Positions 17,494 to 25,343 of a stretch of 64,000 nt of DNA are shown piece after piece. The DNA is from JASEGV01 sp947085405. GTDB taxonomy: Bacteria; Bacteroidota; Ignavibacteria; UBA10030; BY39. The position numbers were made by a program, and so were the translations under genes. The stretch is from contig CAMTWO010000013.1 in NCBI GenBank assembly GCA_947085405.1, forward strand, positions 162,014 through 226,013, read 5' to 3'. The notes below the pieces were generated by a model, which saw nothing but the letters and a program-made list of their open reading frames with translations, did no database searches and was not told where the DNA came from. Position 1 is the stretch's first letter. Each line of letters begins with the position of its first letter.

Positions 17494-18493
17494 TACTTAT
17501 GAATATGTTCTTTCTGTGGTTATTGTAAATTGGAATACATCTGAAGATCTTAAAACGTGCCTAACATCGTTAACAGATAGGTCGGGTATTTTAAATTTTG
17601 AAATAATTGTTGTTGATAACGCTTCCGAAGATGACAGTGTTCAGATGGTTCAATCAAAGTTTCCTGAAGTATCAATTATAATAAATAAGGTGAATTTAGG
17701 TTTTGCAGCGGCAGTAAATCAAGGAATTAATAAAGCATTTGGAAGATACATACTAATTCTAAATGCCGACATAATAGCAAACTTTGACTCACTCAAAGTT
17801 CTGATTAACACGCTTGAGTCCCGCAAAGATGTTGGTGCTGTTGCGCCGCAACTGATAAATTTAGACGGATCGTTACAACGGGGATATTACAGAAAATTAC
17901 CGACGCTTATGCAAATTTTGTTATTTTATACATCCTTATCTAAATTTACTTTTAAAAAGCCGTACCTTGTAAAAAAATATTTAGAAGTATATTTTGAAGA
18001 AAATGCCACTCAGTTTGAAGTTGAACAAATTCCGGGTGGGTGTATAATGATTCGTAGAGAAGTATTACAAACTGTTGGCTTGATGGATGAAAGTTTCTTT
18101 CTTTTTTTTGAAGATGTTGATTGGTGTTACCGCATCCGTAAAAGTGGTTGGAAGTTACTTTGCATGAATGGTGTTTCCATGATTCATAAAGGCGGCAGCA
18201 GTTTTCTGAAACTCGACAATTCAATTTTTTATGGGAGATTTTTACTAAGTCTTAATCAATTTGTGGATAAACATTATTCACTTATGTCTCGGTTCCTAAC
18301 TAAATTAATTACAATTTGTGATAGCTTTTTTATTTTAATTGGTCGAAAATTACAAATGGTACTGAAACCTCAAACTATGTATGGTAATTCGGGAAAAAGT
18401 TATCGAAAGCATAAATATTATTTAAAAATATTTATTGACAATTACTTCCCTGCGGTATTATCGAAGCTTGTTAAATTTATTTTTCCAGGATAA
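17486..18493 (+). CDS. Glycosyltransferase family 2 (rhamnosyl-type)
   Basis: A GT-A fold glycosyltransferase of 335 residues. LSVVIVNWNTSEDLKTCL starts the fold. IIVVDNASEDDSVQ binds the nucleotide sugar. LNADI is the metal-binding DxD-type position, and GGCIMIRREVL and FFLFFEDVDWCYRIRKSG carry the acceptor-side ED motif. This pattern is typical of dTDP-rhamnosyltransferases such as WbbL. It opens a set of surface-polysaccharide genes (17.5-24.4 kb) on the plus strand, and its stop codon overlaps the flippase start. Confidence 0.85.
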   Translation: MSNTYEYVLSVVIVNWNTSEDLKTCLTSLTDRSGILNFEIIVVDNASEDDSVQMVQSKFPEVSIIINKVNLGFAAAVNQGINKAFGRYILILNADIIANFDSLKVLINTLESRKDVGAVAPQLINLDGSLQRGYYRKLPTLMQILLFYTSLSKFTFKKPYLVKKYLEVYFEENATQFEVEQIPGGCIMIRREVLQTVGLMDESFFLFFEDVDWCYRIRKSGWKLLCMNGVSMIHKGGSSFLKLDNSIFYGRFLLSLNQFVDKHYSLMSRFLTKLITICDSFFILIGRKLQMVLKPQTMYGNSGKSYRKHKYYLKIFIDNYFPAVLSKLVKFIFPG

Positions 18494-20079
18494 TGTCAGA
18501 TATTCCAATTCCAAATATTGTTCATCCATTAACAAAGCGGATCATAAAAAATACGATATATAATTCTGTGGGAAATTGGATTGTTCTTCTTTTAAATTTT
18601 ATTATTATTCCGTTTGTAATTTCTAAACTGGGGCTTGAAATATACGGTAGTGCCTGGGTGATTGGAATAATAATTATTTCGTCAGCAGGACTTGTTGATT
18701 TCGGGATAGGGAGTTCAAGTATAAAATATATTGCTGAATATAATGCTAAGAAACAGTTTGGTGAAATTAATACACTTATCATTACAAGTATTGCTTTTTA
18801 CGCCGTTTTCGGATTAGTACTTTTATTTGTAATTGTTTTATTCGGTAATAATATTTTAATGTTGATTGGTGTACCTCATCATTTAATCAGTGAGGCATAT
18901 TTCGTCTTTGTTATTGCTACTTCAATTTTGGTAATTATTAATACATTTTCACCTCTTACATCAGTCTTAACTGGTTTACAGCGTATGGATATTACTAATC
19001 TGATCATAGTGTCAACAGGTATTCTAAATATTACTCAGACATTAATAGTTCTAAATTTGGGTTTTGGTGTGAGCGGATTAATTATCGGGAGTCTTTTTAT
19101 CAATTTGATTTCCATTTCTTTGCAATCATATTGGTCTTTCCGTATTTTACCACAACTCAAACTCAGCATTTCAAATATCGAGTGGGAAAAATTTAAACAA
19201 ACTTGGCGTTTTGGGATAAATTTACAGATTAGCAGAATATCGCAAGTTATAGTATTTCAGGTTGATAAGATTTTTGCACTAAGTTTTTTTGGACCGGCTA
19301 ATGCAGCGTTTTATGAAATAGGGGTTAAAGTAACTACATTAGCGAGAAGTGTACCGCTTATGCTCACTTCTGCTTTGCTTCCTGTTGCATCAGAAATAGA
19401 TGCTAAGAGGGAGGATATAAAAATAAATCTATTATTCGAAAGGGGATCGAAATATCTCATCATTGTCGGTATGTTTTTTCTCGGTTTTATTTTTTTAGAA
19501 TCGAAACTTATCGTACAAACTTGGATGGGAAAATCTTTAGATGAAACCGGTATTATGACTGCATCAATTATTATCAAAATTTTAGTCTTCGGTTATTTTA
19601 TGAATACGCTAACTGCAATTGCGAGTACAATCGGTGCTGGTATTACTCGAACAGATCTCGAACGCAATGTTGGTATCTTAGCCCTTATACTAAGCCCAAT
19701 TTTAACATTCACATTTATTTACACTATCGGATATAATGGAATTGCACTATCAACAATGCTTATGCTTACAATCGGGGCATTTTACTATATGAAACAGTTC
19801 TTCTCTGTAATCAAAACAGATTTTTTAACTTATATTAAAATGTTACTTAAACCTTTAATTAGTCTCTTGATTGCATCAAGTATTATTGTAATTGTACAAT
19901 TATTTATAGTGCAACCAGAGATTCAAACAAGGTTTGAAGGTTTATTATATATTATTTTATATTTTCTTATTTTTATGTTTTCATATATTATGCCTATTAT
20001 ATTCTTAGGTACTTTGGATGAATATGACAAATCAATTATTAAAGCGATTATAGACAAATTAAAAAGTAAAAGCATTTAG
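18493..20079 (+). CDS. Polysaccharide flippase (Wzx/MATE-like oligosaccharide exporter)
   Basis: A 528-residue integral membrane protein with about 12-14 hydrophobic segments. The N-terminal NTIYNSVGNWIVLLLNFIIIPFVISKLG pattern and GLVDFGIGSSSIKYIAEY are typical of Wzx-type lipid-linked oligosaccharide flippases, which move undecaprenyl-linked repeat units across the inner membrane. It sits between glycosyltransferases, which supports a role in O-antigen or exopolysaccharide export. Its ATG overlaps the last base of the preceding gene's stop. Confidence 0.88.
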   Translation: MSDIPIPNIVHPLTKRIIKNTIYNSVGNWIVLLLNFIIIPFVISKLGLEIYGSAWVIGIIIISSAGLVDFGIGSSSIKYIAEYNAKKQFGEINTLIITSIAFYAVFGLVLLFVIVLFGNNILMLIGVPHHLISEAYFVFVIATSILVIINTFSPLTSVLTGLQRMDITNLIIVSTGILNITQTLIVLNLGFGVSGLIIGSLFINLISISLQSYWSFRILPQLKLSISNIEWEKFKQTWRFGINLQISRISQVIVFQVDKIFALSFFGPANAAFYEIGVKVTTLARSVPLMLTSALLPVASEIDAKREDIKINLLFERGSKYLIIVGMFFLGFIFLESKLIVQTWMGKSLDETGIMTASIIIKILVFGYFMNTLTAIASTIGAGITRTDLERNVGILALILSPILTFTFIYTIGYNGIALSTMLMLTIGAFYYMKQFFSVIKTDFLTYIKMLLKPLISLLIASSIIVIVQLFIVQPEIQTRFEGLLYIILYFLIFMFSYIMPIIFLGTLDEYDKSIIKAIIDKLKSKSI

Positions 20080-20087
20080 TTATAATT

Positions 20088-20765
20088 ATGATCGGTGAAG
20101 AGATAAAACAAACCCTATTTCGCAACACCCCGGATTACTATCTTGATGTATCGGAGGATTTTTATTATCAAAAATTCATCGATTTATGTAAACAATTATG
20201 TGGTAAACGTGTGCTGGATTTTGGCTGTGCTACAGGCAATTATATGACCGCATTGCAAAAACTTGGTTATGATTGCGTAGGTGTTGATGCTAATCCTGCT
20301 TATGTAAAAATTGCGACAAACAAAAAACTTGAAGTTTTTCTGATAGACGACAAATTACCTTTCCCTGATAAATCTTTTGATACTGTCATTATGTTTGAGG
20401 TTGTAGAACACCTTCAAAATCCATTAGAGGTTCTAAAAGAAGTTCAACGGGTTGCACGAAAAAATATAATCTTTACTGTCCCAAACTGCGAAGGTTTTAA
20501 CGAACTAAAAACCGGTGGTTTGACTTATGAACATTTTTTCGACCTTGACCATAAAAATTATTTTACAACCGATTCATTAAACAACCTTCTAAGTAAGTTA
20601 TTTACAAATTATGAAATTAAACATGGTGATCCTATAGTTCCTTATCTATTGATGAATAAATCTATAATGCGATTTATAGTACATGGTTTATATAGAATCA
20701 AAATAATTAAGCCGAAGTATTATTATAGAATTTATGTAGTAATCGATTTAAAAAATCCTGTATGA
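20088..20765 (+). CDS. Class I SAM-dependent methyltransferase
   Basis: A methyltransferase of 225 residues. Motif I is VLDFGCATGNYMTALQ and the acidic motif II is GVDANPAYV. DKSFDTVIMFEVVEHL is motif IV, with the late IIFTVPN strand. It resembles UbiG/glycan methyltransferases of polysaccharide clusters and probably modifies a sugar or lipid-linked intermediate; the substrate is unknown. It lies 8 bases after the flippase and overlaps the next glycosyltransferase by 4 bases. Confidence 0.85.
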   Translation: MIGEEIKQTLFRNTPDYYLDVSEDFYYQKFIDLCKQLCGKRVLDFGCATGNYMTALQKLGYDCVGVDANPAYVKIATNKKLEVFLIDDKLPFPDKSFDTVIMFEVVEHLQNPLEVLKEVQRVARKNIIFTVPNCEGFNELKTGGLTYEHFFDLDHKNYFTTDSLNNLLSKLFTNYEIKHGDPIVPYLLMNKSIMRFIVHGLYRIKIIKPKYYYRIYVVIDLKNPV

Positions 20766-21736
20766 ACCCGGAGGATAATAAAATTAATAACTCAGTTATT
20801 GATGTTTCAGTTATCATTATCAATTATAATACACGAGAGCTGCTCCGCGAGTCGTTAAGATCGGTTGTAAATTGTACGCTAACAAAAGAAATTATAGTTG
20901 TTGATAACGCTTCGACGGATGGTAGTGTTGATATGGTTCGGGAAGAATTTCCTGAAGTTAAACTTATTGTAAACACTAAGAATGAGAGGTTTGCCAAGCC
21001 AAACAATATGGCGATGAAAATTGCCAAAGGGCGATATTATTTTTTACTGAATAGCGATGCAACAATCTCTCCGGATACATTGGATTTATTAATAAAATAT
21101 ATGGAAATTCACTCCGATGTAGGTGTTTGTGCCCCTCAACTTATTTATCCCGACGGCAGTATACAACCTTCGTGTCGTGGTTTCATTACTTTGTGGACAC
21201 ACTTCTGCGATATGTTAATTTTGGATCGCATTTTCCCGAAATCGAAAATATTTGCTAAAAGTGAGATGACCTACTTCGACCATCGTTCTATTAAAAATAT
21301 TGACCACGTGATGGCAGCAGCTATTCTTATAAGAAGAGAAGCGATTATGGGTTCAGGCATGTTTGATGAAAATCTATCGATTAATTATAACGATTTAGAT
21401 TTGTCATATAGAATTAGACAGAAGGGATGGGAAATCGTATTTTATCCAGAAGCACAAGTGATTCATCATCATAGCAAGACAACGAAAATGATGAACACGC
21501 AATTCGAATTATTTCTGGAATTATATTCGAATGTGTTTTATTATTTTAAAAAACATTATGGAAAATATTCTGTCGTATTATATAAACTGTTTATGATTAT
21601 TGGGTTTTCACTGAGAACTATCTTTTGGTTATTCCGCTCATTCTTTTATTCCTCTGATAGTACAAAATATATGTTAAAATTTTCCTGGAAGTCGTTATTA
21701 GTAGCTTTAAAAATTTGGAAGATAGAAGCTCGATGA
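20762..21736 (+). CDS. Glycosyltransferase family 2
   Basis: A 324-residue GT-A enzyme with SVIIINYNTRELLRESLRS, EIIVVDNASTDGSVDMV, LNSDATISPDTLD (DxD-like), and an ILIRREAI...NYNDLDLSYRIRQKGW acceptor motif. Two C-terminal hydrophobic segments (about residues 265-310) may anchor it to the membrane. It is similar in build to the GT2 genes at 17486 and 21733, so the three probably add successive sugars of the same repeat unit. Its TGA stop overlaps the next ATG (ATGA). Confidence 0.85.
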   Translation: MNPEDNKINNSVIDVSVIIINYNTRELLRESLRSVVNCTLTKEIIVVDNASTDGSVDMVREEFPEVKLIVNTKNERFAKPNNMAMKIAKGRYYFLLNSDATISPDTLDLLIKYMEIHSDVGVCAPQLIYPDGSIQPSCRGFITLWTHFCDMLILDRIFPKSKIFAKSEMTYFDHRSIKNIDHVMAAAILIRREAIMGSGMFDENLSINYNDLDLSYRIRQKGWEIVFYPEAQVIHHHSKTTKMMNTQFELFLELYSNVFYYFKKHYGKYSVVLYKLFMIIGFSLRTIFWLFRSFFYSSDSTKYMLKFSWKSLLVALKIWKIEAR

Positions 21737-22560
21737 AAGTTTCAGTCATCATAGTAAATTATAACCGTCTCGACTTGACAAAACGATCAATCGAATCTGT
21801 GGTGAAGTATGTGCCCGATTGTGAAGTTATTGTCGTTGATAATAATTCGACTGAATCAGGTATTGAAAAATTGTCGGAAGATGTTCCGCAGGTCAAGATT
21901 ATCAGACTTACACGAAATTATGGATTCGGTTATGGAAATAATCGTGGAGCCGAAATTGCGATCGGTGAGTATTTGTTTTTTTTAAATAACGATGCTTATT
22001 TTGTCGAAGATACGCCGCAAATTCTTTCTGCATATTTGGATGATAACAAAAATGTCGGGGTAGTCGGTCCAAAACTTATATTTCCGGACCATAAATATCA
22101 ACTGTCATTCGGGTGGGAACCGTCAATAATAAATGAATCGCGGACACGACGATTGCAAAAGGGACTTAACAAATCGTATGATAAGTATTTGAATATTGTT
22201 ACCAGACGTTATAACAAAATATCTGAAGTAGATTGGGTAACGGGCGCGGCACTGATGATACGAAGAAAACTGTTTGAAGATATAAGGGGTTTTGACGAAA
22301 AATATTTTATGTACTTTGAAGATTCCGATCTATGTAAACGAATTAAAAATTTGGGATATAAAATTTGTTATTATCCCGGAACTACAGTTGTTCATCAGAC
22401 AAATGCTACAGTTAAAGGAATCGAAACAATAAATTTTGAATATCGGAAAAGTCAATTATATTATTACAAAAAGCATCTGTCGCTTATTTCCCGGATGTTA
22501 TTGCTAACTTATTTATTTTTAAAGACAGGTAAAATAACGTTTGATGTAAATGAAAAATAA
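21733..22560 (+). CDS. Glycosyltransferase family 2
   Basis: A 275-residue GT-A enzyme. I chose the ATG at 21733 (MKVSVIIVNYNRLDLTK) because it overlaps the upstream stop as ATGA and starts directly at the fold; a TTG at 21715 is also in frame. EVIVVDNNSTESG, FFLNNDAYFVEDTPQ and the GAALMIRRKLF...YFEDSDLCKRIKNLGY motif mark the nucleotide-sugar and acceptor sites. It is part of the polysaccharide block and overlaps the following GT9 gene by 11 bases. Confidence 0.85.
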   Translation: MKVSVIIVNYNRLDLTKRSIESVVKYVPDCEVIVVDNNSTESGIEKLSEDVPQVKIIRLTRNYGFGYGNNRGAEIAIGEYLFFLNNDAYFVEDTPQILSAYLDDNKNVGVVGPKLIFPDHKYQLSFGWEPSIINESRTRRLQKGLNKSYDKYLNIVTRRYNKISEVDWVTGAALMIRRKLFEDIRGFDEKYFMYFEDSDLCKRIKNLGYKICYYPGTTVVHQTNATVKGIETINFEYRKSQLYYYKKHLSLISRMLLLTYLFLKTGKITFDVNEK

Positions 22561-23638
22561 TGAACCGAAAAATATATTAGTAATCAAACTTTGTTGTATC
22601 GGTGATTTAGTTTTTTTGCTCCCCACTTTACAAGCAATAAAAAGTACCTACCCAAAAGTAAAGATTACATATTTATGTTCCTCTTGGATAAAAGAGTTAG
22701 TTGAACAAGTGAGTTATGTAGATGAGGTTATAGTTTACGATGTTCCATTCTTAAAGAATTCGTTTTTTAAAAAAATAATATCAACGATCAACCTCTATTT
22801 TGAAATCAGGTCGAAAAAATTCGATGCGGTATTTATATTTCACCGGAATGTACTTTTTTCTGTATTTTGTTGGTTAGCCGGCATCAAGCAGAGGTTGGGT
22901 TTCGAGAACAAATTATCATTTTTATTAACTGATGATGTAAAATTCGATTCAACTAAGTTTGAAGCAGAACGTTACCTCGATGTAATTGGAAAGTTTGGGA
23001 TCAATTCAGCAGATGAGACTGCTGAATTTGTCCCTTCAGAATTAAATATAAAGTTGGTTAATGAAAAATTATTTAAATATTCATTAAAAGAAACCGATAC
23101 CTTGATAGGAATTATTCCAGGCGGAGGTGAAAATCCGGGAACATCTATGTCTATTAAAAGATGGGATATTGAAAATTATTCTAATTTGTGTAAAAAAATA
23201 TTAGCAAATAGCGTTAATAAAATTGTACTTCTCGGCAACAACAACGATAATAACCTGTGCGAAGATATTGGAAGAGATGTTAAGGTGTATCAAAATAGAA
23301 TAATCAATCTCGCGGGAAAATTTTCGTTGGGTGAGTTACCAGCTTTGTTGAAAAGATGCGATTTAGTTATTGGAGTTGATACTGGACCTGTCCATATTGC
23401 TAATGCGGTAGGTGTGAAGACTTTATTTTTGTTCGGTCCATCAGACCCTCGTTTGGTAGCACCGAAAAACAGCAAATCTCTTTATATTTGGAAGCAGGTT
23501 CATTGCAGCCCTTGTTATACTCCGGACTCGGTTACTCAAAAGAAAAATTTTGTTGGTAAAACTTTCGTATGTCGAACCGGTACGCACGAATGTATGAAAA
23601 ACATTTCAGTTGACGAAGTGTTCCAAAATATTAATTAA
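22550..23638 (+). CDS. Glycosyltransferase family 9 (heptosyltransferase-like)
   Basis: A GT-B enzyme of 362 residues, related to ADP-heptose:LPS heptosyltransferases. ILVIKLCCIGDLVFLLPTLQAIK starts the N-terminal Rossmann domain. The sugar-nucleotide site is in GVDTGPVHIANAVGVKTLFLFGPSDP. The cysteine-containing HCSPCYTP segment and CMKNISVDEVF near the end are also typical. It probably takes part in LPS core or related glycan assembly. A second GT9 lies at 30267. Confidence 0.87.
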   Translation: MKNNEPKNILVIKLCCIGDLVFLLPTLQAIKSTYPKVKITYLCSSWIKELVEQVSYVDEVIVYDVPFLKNSFFKKIISTINLYFEIRSKKFDAVFIFHRNVLFSVFCWLAGIKQRLGFENKLSFLLTDDVKFDSTKFEAERYLDVIGKFGINSADETAEFVPSELNIKLVNEKLFKYSLKETDTLIGIIPGGGENPGTSMSIKRWDIENYSNLCKKILANSVNKIVLLGNNNDNNLCEDIGRDVKVYQNRIINLAGKFSLGELPALLKRCDLVIGVDTGPVHIANAVGVKTLFLFGPSDPRLVAPKNSKSLYIWKQVHCSPCYTPDSVTQKKNFVGKTFVCRTGTHECMKNISVDEVFQNIN

Positions 23639-23664
23639 AATTCTTTGTATATTTCGGCATTAAT

Positions 23665-24405
23665 ATGCGAAACACAAAAGCCATAATATTATTCACACAA
23701 AATGTAAGGCTATCCCGCGGTAATCCAAAAGTTCCTTACACTGCAATCTCGTGGGAAGACATCGATTTGCTTTTTTCGGCGATGCTCAGCGATCTGTTAG
23801 AAATTCTAACACAATTACCGCAAGTGGATGTATTTCTTGTTACCAGTAAAACTGAACTTCAGGACGATTTTCTTTTTGCCTTTCATAACCGGGTAAACGT
23901 GCTTTATACTGCCGAGAAAAATTACAATCGCCGGGTGGCTTTCTCAATTGCAACTGTTTTTAACGAGGGATACAACAAGGTGGTTGCTTATTTTGACAAT
24001 TATCCATTGTTCAAAGACGATTTTATCAAGCGGGTATTCTCTCAGTTGAATTACGAGGACGATTGCATAGTTTGCTCGGCAACTAATAGTGGGAATTGCA
24101 ATTTAGTAGCTATGAAGAATAATCATTCTAGTTGGTTTGATGACGTAACTGAAAAACAATTTATTAATATGGATTATCTAATTAAAAAAGCATGCGAGGA
24201 TAAACTTGTTATATTCACTACTCAAAATCTTCCTACTATCATAAATGGATATGATTTACAAACATTAAAAAATGATATACAAACTCAGATGACTAACGAA
24301 GTTCATTACCCCAAAAAAACACTTCTGATGTTTAAATATCTTGATAAAAAATTACGCAATTGGAAACCAAAAGATGAAGCTTGGGATCTTCGGCGGTACA
24401 TTTAA
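23665..24405 (+). CDS. DUF2064-like glycosyltransferase-fold protein (uncertain)
   Basis: A 246-residue protein with the outline of the DUF2064/TIGR04282 GT-A-like family: AIILFTQN at the start, an Asp-rich turn at YFDNYPLFKDDF where the family has a metal-binding G-x-D-x-P, and LVAMKNN where the family reads ALxG. The usual N-terminal KTRL motif is missing, and instead PKVPYTAISWEDIDLLF is found. It could therefore be inactive or have another substrate. It overlaps nadD by 32 bases, so the two are translated together. Confidence 0.5.
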   Translation: MRNTKAIILFTQNVRLSRGNPKVPYTAISWEDIDLLFSAMLSDLLEILTQLPQVDVFLVTSKTELQDDFLFAFHNRVNVLYTAEKNYNRRVAFSIATVFNEGYNKVVAYFDNYPLFKDDFIKRVFSQLNYEDDCIVCSATNSGNCNLVAMKNNHSSWFDDVTEKQFINMDYLIKKACEDKLVIFTTQNLPTIINGYDLQTLKNDIQTQMTNEVHYPKKTLLMFKYLDKKLRNWKPKDEAWDLRRYI

Positions 24406-24952
24406 CCCGCCGCATTTAGGACATTTAATAGTTGCTGAAAGTGTACGAGAACAGTTAAAATTAGACCGGCTGTTTTTTGTGCCATCTTATTCACCACCTC
24501 ACAAGTTTAATTTACAAATTGCCCTGCCAAGGCAACGGTTCGAGATGGTTGAACTTTCTGTAAATAATAATAAATATTTTTCAGTCTCCGATATTGAAAT
24601 AAAGCGAGAAGGGAAATCATATTCCATTGATACTATTCATTCAATGAGCTTATCCTTTCCACGAGCACAAATATATTTTATAATCGGAATGGATAATCTG
24701 ATTGATTTTCCACAATGGAAATTACCCAATGAAATTATCTCACAAGTAGAGTTAATAGTGATGAATAGGCCCGGCTACGACCGTGCAGTTAAAAACGAAT
24801 TTACCCGTTATGCTAATTTTATTAAAGTTCCGAATTTAGATATATCATCGAGCGATATTCGCCGGCGGGTAAAAATGGAACGTTCGATTCGATATCTCGT
24901 CAACGAAGAAGTCGAAAAATATATTATCAGGAAAGGCTTGTACAAACTATAG
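24374..24952 (+). CDS. nadD: Nicotinate-nucleotide adenylyltransferase
   Basis: NadD adenylates nicotinate mononucleotide in NAD synthesis. The 192-residue protein begins MKLGIFGGTFNPPHLGHL, which carries the nucleotidyltransferase GxFxPxHxGH motif. Later it has IIGMDNLIDFPQWK and the ISSSDIRRRV adenylate-binding motif. I chose the ATG at 24374 because it starts directly at the fold; an upstream in-frame ATG (24341) would add 11 residues unlike the family. It overlaps the preceding gene. Confidence 0.95.
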   Translation: MKLGIFGGTFNPPHLGHLIVAESVREQLKLDRLFFVPSYSPPHKFNLQIALPRQRFEMVELSVNNNKYFSVSDIEIKREGKSYSIDTIHSMSLSFPRAQIYFIIGMDNLIDFPQWKLPNEIISQVELIVMNRPGYDRAVKNEFTRYANFIKVPNLDISSSDIRRRVKMERSIRYLVNEEVEKYIIRKGLYKL

Positions 24953-24954
24953 TT

Positions 24955-25338
24955 ATGGAAACAGGAAAAGGTGAATGGATTTTAATCGTTGAGGATGACC
25001 GGGAAATTTCTTCCCTGCTCGAAGTAATCTTGTGCGGTGTTGGATACAAGACCATTGTTGCAAACGATGGTGAGGAAGCCGAAAATCTATACAAATCGCA
25101 CCATCCACCGTTTAATCTTGTGCTAAGCGATTTAGGACTTCCGAAGCTTGGGGGAGTTGAGTTGTTTGAAAAACTAATTGTTTACGATCCGAAAATTAAA
25201 TTCATTGCTTCAAGCGGATATAGCGATTCAACTTTAGCCGGACAATTGAAATCTAAAGGCGTTAAAGAGTTTATTGCGAAACCGTATTTGCCTGAAAATC
25301 TTTTCCAAACTATCCGCAGAATCTTGGATACCGATTAA
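24955..25338 (+). CDS. Single-domain response regulator (receiver only)
   Basis: A 127-residue receiver domain without an output domain. The acidic pocket is EDDRE (about residues 13-17). The phosphoacceptor Asp is in LVLSDLGLPKLGG (about residue 60), and the conserved Ser/Lys side is FIASSGYS and FIAKPYLPEN. It probably acts as a phosphate carrier or binds a partner protein, as CheY- and Spo0F-like proteins do. No histidine kinase with a DHp domain is in the window. It lies 2 bases after nadD and 5 bases before a GH57 gene. Confidence 0.9.
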   Translation: METGKGEWILIVEDDREISSLLEVILCGVGYKTIVANDGEEAENLYKSHHPPFNLVLSDLGLPKLGGVELFEKLIVYDPKIKFIASSGYSDSTLAGQLKSKGVKEFIAKPYLPENLFQTIRRILDTD

Positions 25339-25343
25339 AATCA

